Shown here in pieces: positions 35,395 through 45,747 of a DNA stretch of 64,000 nt. The DNA is from Platynereis dumerilii (lineage: Eukaryota > Annelida > Polychaeta > Phyllodocida > Nereididae). The DNA lies in the NCBI GenBank assembly GCA_026936325.1, contig JAPTHN010000003.1, positions 39,820,011-39,884,010 of the forward strand, in the 5' to 3' direction. The notes under the pieces are model-generated. The model had not been told where the DNA came from. It saw only the letters and a program-made list of their open reading frames with translations, and did no database searches. How positions within the stretch are numbered: position 1 is the stretch's first letter; the number at the start of each line of letters is the position of its first letter. A program made the position numbers and the translations under genes.

Positions 35395-35954
35395 TAAACA
35401 TTTAATGGTAAAATGATACCAGTGTTATAAGGTGGTATGGATCAACCAAAACAGATAAAAACACTAAAAAAGCACTCAGGACTTCTAAGGAAGTTATCCA
35501 AAGAAGCCACAGAAAGTTACAAATTATTTGGAATAGAAATTCCAGCTTTTGATGCACTTTATACCCAGCGTGTTCGAGCTGTATGAATACTTTTGTCATA
35601 TTGAAATTTTACGTTTGTGTGCCCCCTGAGCTTGAAAACAGAGATATGCTTAAGTTTGCAGTGATTGACAATGACAATTGATTAGGGCAATGACTTAAAA
35701 GTGAAAATTTTCTCCTCGCATCCCTGAATCAAGAGTAAATACCAGGTATGTGCAGAATACTCAGCTGTACGAATATTTTTGTCTGCAACTGTAACCACAG
35801 GCACACTCCTGTATTAGTCTATTGATATTCAGTATAAATATTATCGTGTTATTGTTACTTGATCAAATCGAAAAAGACCTAAAGAAATTTGAAGTGGATC
35901 ATTAAAGGTAAATTTGTGCAAAATTTTCAATTTCAAATGTTGCTCTCAAAAATG

Positions 35955-36095
35955 GGGATGTGTCAAAGTTTTAGATTCCTTTGTCAAAATCTGTGATGTC
36001 AAACTCTAAACTGAGTGTCACAGGTCGAAAACAAGACCAATCACATTCACGGATGCCCTCTAATATCACGGTTTAAATGCAAACGAAGTTTTCGG
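35955..36095. repeat. Dispersed repeat shared with 61190-61360
   Basis: Blocks GACCAATCACATTCACGG, TATCACGGTTTAAATGC and CGAAGTTTTC recur as reverse complements in an intron of the receptor kinase gene. A separate 53 bp stretch at 35794-35846 (CACAGGCACACTCCTG and on) matches 25374-25426 inside the large element. Confidence 0.55.
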
Positions 36096-36129
36096 AAAAA
36101 CACAAAGCTATGAAAAAAATAACATCAAA

Positions 36130-37235
36130 TTTATTGTTAAGTACTTGTTCAGTATTCTTACTGGTAATGTAGACTTTTACCAAATATATTTACTGGCAAT
36201 GTAAACTTAGGCCTATGTTAAGTTATTTTTATAAAATTCTGAGACAAAATTATAACACAAAAATTATAACACTAAGTAAAAGTTTAACAATTTCAACACT
36301 ATGTAAAAGGTTGATCAAATTTCAACAATTAAACATTGTGAAGTTAAAATTTAACTGGCAAAGGGCTAATGTAATGTATTGCCGTTTCGTGTACTATTTC
36401 ATTTACCTGAACCGACTTCGTAGTGTTATAACATAATGATCTCACGATCTATAAATAAATCCATGGGGCATCCCGTTTCAACTACAGAACTGAGTTGATT
36501 ATCCCCATCTTTTTTCTCCGAAAATTTTTTTAAAAAGTGATAATGATGGAGTGCTGATCTTTTTGGAAAAAAAGATTGATACATTAAAAAAATACTTTCA
36601 TCTAAAAAAAACAACAATACGTCAACTTAGATTAAATTCAAATACAAACAATACTGTGAAATATTATAAAGTTAAGATATTTTTTTCCCTTATGAAAGTC
36701 ATAAATATGCTGTTGAACTGTATAAAAAGGATTGCAAATCCTATAAAACATATTATTATCACGTTTTATTTGTATTCAAAACTCCAGGAACTTGTCACCC
36801 AATTTTTAAAAGTGGTGCTGAATTGCAAATTGAAGTCAAATTTCAAACTGACCAGAGAGCAAAAACACCAATCATTTTTGAAGGGGATATCGGATTTTGA
36901 AACAATTGCTTTACTTTATATTACCTTCAATTCTTAAATATATTTTCGGGATACTATTTTGTGAGTATATTAACATTTCAATTTTGCAAATATCATCATA
37001 ATGCGACATTGCAGTTTATTGCAACCATTGCTATACATATGCTTATTTCAAAGATAGGATTAGGATTCAATTTTATCTAAAATTTGATTTTCCTGGTAGG
37101 CTAATGGAATTATATTATAAAGAATTTACTGCAATCCGAAGATTTTATCTAGAATTTTGATCAAAATTCAAAAATTTAACAGAAATATTCAATTTGCAGA
37201 ATTTATGAGCTAAATGAAAAAATGAGCGCAGTTTA
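36130..37235. other. AT-rich intergenic stretch
   Basis: Very AT-rich, with chance open frames dominated by K, N, I and L. No repeat structure or gene was recognised. Confidence 0.5.
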
Positions 37236-38164
37236 GGGGGAACGGGGGCACATTGGGACGCGGGGCTCTATGGGACGGTGGGATTTCTTGGATCCTGGCA
37301 AGGTATATGATATGGTAGTGCCATCATATCTTGTAATTTCACATCCTGATGTTTCCATGGTTTTATAGACAAATTACAGCCATATGGCGAGCAAAAGTTT
37401 GTTTTCCTACTACTAAAGTAAATATGGACGGGTTCAATTCGAACCATTCTGTGGACAAACCATGAGCAATGAGGCTTTCTCAGTGCTTGTATGACTTTGA
37501 TATATCGTAATGAACAGTTATGAATTGCTATCGTGATAAACACACTCACTGGTGTCCGAGAAATTAGCATTTTGGTGTAAAAGTCATATCAGGGCTCATT
37601 GGGACAGTGAATTCGGGGCACATTGGGACGCACTTAATATGGCAGAATTTAAGTGTCCAAGGCAACTGAATGACCTGGGACAGCACGCAACAGGTGTTCA
37701 GGCCACAATGAATAGAGGTATAGTGGATTACCATGCTCTGTGAACAAATTTGTCGCAAAGCACTGTGTGTTACTTACATAGATGTCCGCACCCAGGACAG
37801 CTTATGTTAAATGTTTAAAACTGTTTAAAGTTATGAACTATTGGCACTACAAGGTGTTAATGCACTGTATATTGTCTTACACACTACTTATATGTGATAT
37901 CTATTGCACATGGAGTGTTAAAATGATTTTTTAATTGATGTCCCAATGTGCCCCGGCTGTGCACGCCGGGGCACATTGGGACAGTCATTTTTACGACTCT
38001 CTGGCTGCAAAAGGGTAGGTGCAATGCATTCTAGTTTATTATGCCTTGCATTTAAGCTCAATAGTATTGGTGATATTCATGCAAACTTCTGAGTTCTTAA
38101 GTGCTTTCAGCTTTGAGAAAAATTAGTAGACGTTAAAAGCGTCCCAAAGTGCCCCCGTTCCCCC
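37236..38164. mobile_element. TA-flanked element, GGGGCACATTGGGAC family
   Basis: TIRs GGGGGAACGGGGGCAC and GTGCCCCCGTTCCCCC are bounded by TA. The motif GGGGCACATTGGGACG recurs internally near 37615 and as an inverted pair around 37950-37980. The design parallels the GGGGTGAATCGGGAC family at 11363 and 34465: same length class, TA target and terminal motif reiterated inside, but with a different motif sequence. Confidence 0.82.
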
Positions 38165-38345
38165 TACAGAAAAATTCTTGGACATAATTCAAAATTTACT
38201 TTGTTTAAATGTGCTCAAAAGTTCAAAACATAGAAATAACACAAAATCGCATATTAAAGTTGCATTATGTTAAATATTTTATGACAACGTTGCAGTTTTT
38301 TTTTGTTTTTGACAATGTTGTGGTTGTGGTAAACTGGCACCTATA

Positions 38346-38738
38346 CAGTACAACCCAAAATAAAGTACGATTGCCCCAGCAGGAAGGAAGAATCAGCCAC
38401 TACTTTACCCTTTCACACCTTTTGACTACCTCTGAATCACTTCCTACTTTTACCTACTTTCAACTACCTTTTAAAATTGCATTAAAATCATATTTAAACA
38501 AAACCAATTTAAACTCAATCACCCCCATTGTGTTTTGTTTACTTGATATTTTGCAACTCTGCTAATTGCAGTTACATTGGTAGCTGTCTAAATAGAGTTC
38601 TTAATGTGGGCTAAGGTTGTTGTAAGGAGTCAAAGGGAGTTGTAAGGAGATTTGGGGTGGAGAGGAGAAAAGAGGGCAAAATAGATAAACAGAGGACTTC
38701 TGACAGAAAATTTTCTTACTTTATTTTGGGTTGAACTG
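38346..38738. mobile_element. TA-flanked MITE, CAGTACAACCC termini
   Basis: CAGTACAACCCAAAATAAAG at the left and the reverse complement of CAGTTCAACCCAAAATAAAG at the right, both flanked by TA, bound a 393 bp unit. Its middle contains an open frame with a FKIALKSYLNKTN-like stretch faintly resembling a LINE reverse transcriptase C-terminus; I regard this as weak. Confidence 0.78.
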
Positions 38739-39292
38739 TAGCATTGTAATGAGATTGCTGAACTGATTTTGAGATTTTCATGCCATCAGCTTCGCTGTTT
38801 GGACCTACAAAAGACTCTTGAAAAAGCATTCGCCAATATGTTGTAAAGTAAAGTCAAGTAAAATACTGAACGCACGCTTCGGCAGAAGCCTCTTTGTTCA
38901 GATTTAATAGTGTTTGTGCGACAGCAATGAAACCAATATATATGCGGACGTTGATGTTGCTGAAGATCCAGGGGTTGACGTAGGAGATCCATTGGACAAA
39001 TTTGAACGTTGATATAATGGACGAAGTTGAATTTAGTAAATTTAGAGAAATAGCTGTAAGTTGAGGCCTCTCACGATGCCTCCACCACAGACAATCCCAA
39101 TATTTTTAGTAACATTTCATATCTGGCATGGGCCGCATCACGCTGCCCTCCAGTAACACCAGGTTGGTATCTTAATGGCAATCTAAGTAACTGTACTCCG
39201 TCCAGAAACAGTATTTCTGGCCTGGGCGGCATCACATTGCCCTCCAGATCTATACTGAGTTCTCTGAAAATAACAAGATGCACTTGATCTAT

Positions 39293-40231
39293 TTAGTTAT
39301 CTTTTTTTATTTCTCTGACTTTCCAAAAACCTGGCATGCCGATAACTTTATGTTTTGTCCCTCCAGCAGATTTTTGCCTAGCTTCTTTCAGGTATTCTTG
39401 AAGTTCCAGTCGTTGCTGCTTTGTAAGATCATGGCTGATTCCTATTTCTTCGTACTTGCTTCCTTTCAGATTCTTGGATTCCTTCAGAATTTTTGCTTTT
39501 GTTCCCCCATTTTGAAGCTGGATGATGATAGGCCTGGATTTTTCTGGGTCAAACTTGCCAATGCGATGGTATTTGGAACATTCTGTGGTGTCAATGTCCT
39601 TGTGGACAAATTTAAGAATGTGGATACATCTCTTTTGGTCATCTTCTTTTTTCTGTTCTCCATTTTCTTCTTTCGATTCGCTTAGACCATGTATGATCAA
39701 GTTGTTCTTTCTTCGCTCTTTGTCCTCAATTTCTTTAATTAATATCCTGCATGAATTAGGCTCTTTCATGGTATCCTCTGCTGTCTTTGTAGCAATTTCC
39801 TTGATCCGGACTTCATTCAGTTGTAATTCTTCTCCTCGTGCTGCCAGGTTTGATTCGATCTTCTTGATTACGGCATCCGTCACTTCTTCTCTCAACAGAT
39901 CATGGGACATATCTAGTTTGGATCTGACCAGATCATCTATTTTTTTATCTATCTCATTTGCGGAGACATTTACTGTAGCTTCAAGGGCATCCATTCTCCT
40001 CCCAACCTCAGAGATCTAGCTAAGAAGTATCATTTGTTTATGTAAGGACTCTGCACCTACTTGGCAACTTTTACAATATCAATGTAGCTGAGCCATTTGT
40101 TTCTGCAGGATTGTGAATTCTGCTTTGGTAATATTCTGACACGAAATGTGAGATTTCCTGCAACATACTCCACATGTTAGAAGCTTGTCCTTGTCTTTTA
40201 ATTTTCTTGTACAATCTACACACACATCCAT
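39293..40231 (-). pseudogene. LINE ORF1 relic (PHD-like finger, coiled coil, nucleic-acid-binding region)
   Basis: Read on the - strand from an ATG at 40231, the first 57 codons spell a C4HC3 PHD-like finger (CVDC, CGVC, HISC, CKSC). A TGA interrupts it at codon 51 (likely an original Trp) and a TAG follows at codon 72. From codon 80 (39994) the frame is open for 233 codons: a charged coiled-coil region, then RRKNNLIIHGLSES, HRIGKFD and a basic C-terminus, as in ORF1 proteins of CR1/L2-like LINEs that bind the element's RNA. No endonuclease or reverse transcriptase follows. The 210 bases downstream contain two related GGAGGGCARYGTGATGC blocks. It is therefore an ORF1-only copy. Confidence 0.75.
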
Positions 40232-43200
40232 CTTTCAACACTGATGAGTGCTTGTTGAGCTTTTTCTAGGTTTTTCACTCGTGAGTGCAGATATTTTTAA
40301 CTTGCCTCAGCAAGTTGATATTTTAGCATGCTGCTTGATCTCCCATAGTGTGTATGAGCGATAATACAGGTACCATCACTTAACTGCCTCACAAATAACA
40401 GTTCAGAGCCTGTTGGTCACTTCTGGTATGCGAAAGCTTTCCTTCAGTCTTCATGCAACTTCTCCTCATTGTGACTGTAAAGTCATTTAATTATGTCATA
40501 TGACAATAAACAACTGTCGGCAAAAGATTGTTGACTTGCAGCTGTCGCCACCTTTGTGTTCTGGGCGTTTCATTAATTTTGAGATTCTTGAATTCATTTC
40601 CTACTTGCAACATGAAATTTTTGCACCCCGCGGTTGACAAAATTTGATTGATTTCAAGACACCCAAAATGTTAAGTTGCGTAGTCAAACATCACAACCTC
40701 GTGAGTACAAGTCATTCTGATTCAGTGAGCAACTTTAGAAGCCAGTGAAGCAGATCAGGCTTAGAGCATCACTACTCCTATCAGACAAAGTTGTGATTTG
40801 CAAATGGGTCAAAATTTGATAAGTCTGAAATTCCTGTCTCCAGTGTTTAACGATAATTCATGATGGCAGGAAGACCAATAGAGGACCTCTTGTTGTCATT
40901 TGTCATAGACAAGGATTTTTTGCAAAACTTATAACACAAAAAATATGAGGCAGAATAATTTAATCCCTCCAAAAATAGCATTGAAATGGCCAACCCCCCT
41001 GAAAATGGCCTGTCTCCACCAGCACTTTCTTTGAAAGATCGCATCACAAAAACTAGTACAGGATTCTGATTCAGTTAAACTCTTCCATACATGGAGACTT
41101 GACTGTCAGTCTTCTAAAATCTGGTCATCAATAGCTGAAATAATATTCTGTATAAGAGCAGGAGGTTGTTGTGTCAATGTCTCCAATATTGTGTCATTAG
41201 CATCACGCCGGATTTGTTTCTTAATAAAAAATAAAGGGACACACATTCTGTGAGAAAACATTGTGCCTGATGTTGTCTGAGAACCCAAGAAAATAACTAA
41301 ACTATTTGTAGCTCTGTATCATTTTTGTAAACCAAAATATTAGAGTATTTCTGTCGGCATGTCAGTTGTCCTATCTCAATTTGTCATTAGCAAACGCCTT
41401 GCTACTCTATTTTGACTGCATATTTCTGGACCAAAATCACTGTGAACATGTTTCTGGTGTTCATAAGGTCATTGCATGCCATATTGCCAGACTGCCAGTT
41501 TTGCACTGGTCCCTACAAAGATTTTTACTGTAATTATCATTAGCATCACGCTGTCATTAGCATCATGTCAAAAATGGCTTATTGCTTTTATCTCACTAAA
41601 ATTTTGTTGCAGGTGACTGGAATTTAAATCAGTAGAATATATATTATCAATAAATGTTTCAACAGACTATTACATAACATTTTTGCATTTTCCTTGCATC
41701 TGACATGCTTAGTATGAAGTTTGATTCTTCTCTGAAACTACTAACCAAATATGGGGTGCCAGCAACATTTTACCTTGTCTAGCATCTGAAATATGGTTTA
41801 GCAAAGACATTGGGCACTGGAGGGAGTAGTGGAGATCATCTTTATTATTCAGAATCCAAACTATTGATGAAAATAGTATTTTTGTTTGTTTTTGTAAATT
41901 TCTGGTTCATGGATTTGTTCTATCTCAATAACTATTGGTCATAGAGACCTGAAATATAGCTCATTGTGTGCAGAATAGCCACTTTCCTATTTGTTGGTAA
42001 TACGTTATTCAGCTCTAAATGGTACGGATTTCAAGTTATAGGCATGATGCTAATGACACACATATTTGGTATTTTAATTGATCAAAATACAGTTTCTCAA
42101 AAATAATTGCCATTAGAGACCTTAAACTTGCCCAAAATGTGCCAGCCACTTGCCCAATCATTGGCAATAGATTGTTTAGCCCCAAATGGTCAGGATTTTT
42201 TTAGTTAGAAGTGTGATTTTAATGACAGTTGAAAAACATTACATCCATGTTTATCACCTTAGTACAGATCAGCAGGGCACTGGGACCCTTGGACATGAAA
42301 GCGCAGTGATAGCTGATTGTTTGACCTACCTAACGCAAACTTTAAAAGGCATTTCTGGAGCGAACAATTTTCGAAATTTTTTCAGCTGAAATTTCAAGGT
42401 TTTCAAATTTTGACCCAAATAAGCTTATGTCAGTCGGTGCTCTAACCCACCAAATAAGTTGATTCTGTGACGTTTTCTCTGATTAATCTGTGGCCATCTT
42501 TATGAGAAAAAAAAACATTGCAAGGCTGTCACAGGCAAAAAGGAAGAAAAGCCCCAGTCCCAGCCCCAACCCCCAGTCCTCAGCCCCCAGCTGCGGCTGC
42601 ACTAACTCGCTTTGGCCTGTGGCCTACATTGTATGTTTACAATCAATAATGTGAATCAAAGTATTAAGTTGCCTTGGCCTTCTTGTTTACAGTTTAAAGG
42701 AAATAGATTTAGCAGACAGCTTTCCGCATTATGAGCAGCATACACTGTGTTTTTGTGATTGTATGGGATTAGAATATGTTGCAGGAACTGTCAAAAGACG
42801 AATGTATGTAGTGAGCATCTTACAAACATTTCTGTTGTTGTGATGTTGTTTTACCATTATGTGTGTCAAATAGTTCACCCAGCTGTACATTTTCATTATG
42901 CAAACAGAGATTCCACCCCTTCCCCTGGTCAAGCAGACACATGCACACTCTGGTGAGCAAGTTGGTACATTTTATGCTCTACGTAATATACCATCCTTTA
43001 CTATGGGTCTATGTAATTGATACGTCTATATTTCACCATTCTATGCTTTCTTTAACACCAGATCAAGGTCGTGGCTTCTTGTTGTAAAAGCAACATGAAT
43101 GGATTTTCTTTGGGGCTGTGATATGCTCTAATAACATCCAAATACTTTTCATGTTTAACAATGTTAAAAGTCCACTGAATAGGGATCTGAGTGACCCATA

Positions 43201-44023
43201 TATATGACAAGGCAAGTTAGTGTGTCACTCTTTCATTCATTTGTTAGAGATCAGTTGACGGTCTGTTGTTTTATTTATCTGCACATTGATCTACTTATCA
43301 CCAACTTATCAAAGATAAGAATCGCTCAGTTTTATTTACATGCATTTTTATTGGCTTCAGGTTTTATTTTTCAAAATCAATGTCAGCTGGTGAACTTCAT
43401 TTTAAGGATTTTTTTCAACATTCTCTGTAAAATCCATTTGGATATATAAAACAACTCAAAGGTATGTTGAAGTACTTATATTTATTGTCTAGAACTTAAC
43501 ATGCATATGACATAAATTTACAAACATATCAAACAATTTATGACTGACAATGTTGAATTTCTAGTAAGGGCATTGATTTATAAGTCTTCTTTGTAAAAAC
43601 CTGCCTGCAACTAATGAGTCTCCAAGTACCAATATTTGCATAGAATCCTATTTTTGTTAAATAGATAAATTTTTGCAGCCGAGGAAATATGAGTGATTAC
43701 CAATATGTTTCGGTAAACACACAATCATACTAAAACCAACATCTCATTCATTTTGATAAAATATTCGTCTTCTACACTGGTGATTGTCCTACAAATTATA
43801 TTTGTTTCCTTACTAATTTGCTGCATTTTGATAGGAAAGAAATTTGAAGTATTTCCACGTTTGCCTAAAATTGCTTTTTGTGGAAATTCTGCTGGTCTCT
43901 TTTTTGTAACACTTGTAATAGAAATGCTTTGCATCAATGTAATTTTCTAATCTTTTAAGATATTTTTTTTATTGAAATCCATACAGGTTTGATGCTGATC
44001 CCTGCGAGATCATATTAATTATA
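40232..44023. other. Intergenic stretch with scattered short motifs
   Basis: No gene recognised. The motif TCATTAGCATCAYG recurs near 41196, 41538 and 41555, with an inverted GATGCTAATGA near 42045. A C-rich tract built of CAGCCCC/CAGTCCC words lies at about 42551-42592. Confidence 0.4.
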
Positions 44024-45239
44024 CAGTGGGTTCCAAATTATTATGCAAGTTGGTTTTTTTATGATATCTCAAAAACAACTAAACATGTTTTAAAATCCTT
44101 CCCACATAACAATTTGTGTTCCATGAAGGCAATATCCTGTAAGTTTTGTCCAATTCTGGTGGTGCAGTGAGGAGTTACGCCACAGAGCACCATATACCCT
44201 GTTTTTCGATGTCCCAAGTTATTATGCAAATGTAGGAAAAAGTGATCTAAAAGTACCAAATTGATCTATTAATCCTCTAAACACTTACCTCATAACGTTT
44301 AATGAAAAATAGAAACTTCATTTCAAAAATGGCTGTCTTCATGACCTAGAAATCAATATAAAACCTCCTCATTGGAATAACATTGAAATGACCATTTTTC
44401 TTGGATATAAAGCCTCTGTTGTTTTTAAAAAATGTCAAATCACAACCAATTCACATAACAATATACCTTTGAGACTATGATCCCTATCAGCGTGCCTCGG
44501 CGGTCCAACGTCGGCCCGAAGCTGGTCCGATGCTACTGACATCGGACTGACGCTGGGCCGACGTTGGACCGCCGAGGCACGCTGACAGGGATATGTTATC
44601 CTGTGAAAAGATGAACCAATTCCCCTTTCTCTACAAAACATAACAATAAGTCAAAAATGAGTGCTTCTTTTTTCCATTGAATTAGCATTGCCGTCAATGC
44701 AAGCCCAATCTCCATCATTTTCATTTGAAGATATTGTTCATGTTTATTGGTCGAAATGGCTTCTCTTTAATTTTGGGAAGAGTTCTATACCTAAGGAACC
44801 CAGAGAGAGAGTTTCATAATGTGAAAAAATTTTGTTCGTCTTGGAGAAGCTTTTTAATGCAAAAAGTTAGTAATTTCAATGTTATTTCAATGCAGTGGTA
44901 TATTATGGATTTCTTCGTTATTAACGCAACAATTTTTGAAATGAAGGTTCTATTTTTCATTAAACATTAAGAGGTAAGTGTTCAGAAGAATTAAAAGATC
45001 ATTATGGTACTTTTAGATCACTTTTTCTTACATTTGCATAATAACTTGGGACATCGAAAAACAGGGTATATGGTGCTCTGTGGCGTAACTCCTCACTTCA
45101 CCACCAGAATTGGACAAAACTTGCAGGATATTGCCTTCATGGAACACAAATTGTTATGTGGGAAGGATTTTAAGATAAGTTCAGTTGTTTTTGAGATATC
45201 ATAAAAAAACCAACTTGCGTAATAATTTGGAACCTACTG
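44024..45239. mobile_element. Palindromic Tc1-like element with GC-rich hairpin at its centre
   Basis: Termini CAGTGGGTTCCAAATTATT and AATAATTTGGAACCTACTG are flanked by TA. The two halves match over roughly 300 bp each, so the same spurious 66-codon open frame appears on the - strand at 44059-44259 and on the + strand at 45004-45204. The arms flank a diverged centre that contains a GC-rich inverted repeat at 44482-44590. There is no transposase. Confidence 0.82.
44482..44590. repeat. GC-rich hairpin within the palindromic element
   Basis: CGTGCCTCGGCGGTCCAACG on the left is mirrored by CGTTGGACCGCCGAGGCACG on the right, with arms of about 50 bp around a short centre. Its base composition differs sharply from the AT-rich surroundings, suggesting a separate small fold-back insertion. 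Confidence 0.8.
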
Positions 45240-45747
45240 TACGTTATTCAATATGTAGTTTTTTTTTCTTGCACAATTGGAGTTTTCAAGTTTGCAACCA
45301 TTTCCCATTGAATTCTTCAGCAAACTGATATTTCTTTGTTCTGTGGGATGCAACTGCCCCAATTGGCTTTTTCTAGAATTCCTTACCTGTGTACTATAAA
45401 ATTGTGTTTATGTCACCTGTTTTGATAGGATAGTGTCACAGTATTAAAGCAAAACCATATCGCATACTGTGGTTATCGTCTGTTTTAATTTCGCTAATTT
45501 CATGGGACCCTCAGCAATGGACTAAATTTTTCTCATGGGCATACAAAATTAAAATGACACACAGGCTATGAAAAAAAAATTGAAGCACATGTATTTTATG
45601 TATGTAAAACTAATAATATAGATATTTTGTATTGATGCTGTGTTTAAATTGAAGCCCGAAGATGAATTTTTATAAACATTTTTGCATATCAATCTTCACA
45701 GTTTTTTTTTTACTCGCAATTCAGTTTATCTTTGTTAATTGCAGGAA

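Larger units (their letters stand above)
33414..35791. mobile_element. TA-flanked fold-back element carrying two nested insertions
   Basis: The left end TA-CAGTCGGGGACAAAAAT and right end ATTTTTGTCTGCAACTG-TA are TIRs flanked by TA, as in Tc1/mariner relatives. The inverted similarity continues inward for about 370 bp on each side (left to about 33780, right from about 35398), with AAGCATATCTCTGTTTTC and its complement among the shared blocks. Two other transposons lie inside: a hAT-type MITE at 34008-34329 and a GGGGTGAATCGGGAC element at 34465-35394. No transposase is visible. Confidence 0.82.

Noticed and set aside
38381-38565. LINE reverse transcriptase C-terminus (FKIALKSYLNKTN-like)
   Set aside because: Too short and too degenerate to support, and contained inside a TIR-bounded MITE.
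39522-40019. 165-codon + strand open frame
   Set aside because: It is the antisense shadow of the LINE ORF1 relic on the - strand.
44059-45204. Two nearly identical 66-codon proteins (MVLLDHFF...) on opposite strands
   Set aside because: They are mirror images within the arms of the palindromic element at 44024-45239, with no known transposase motif.
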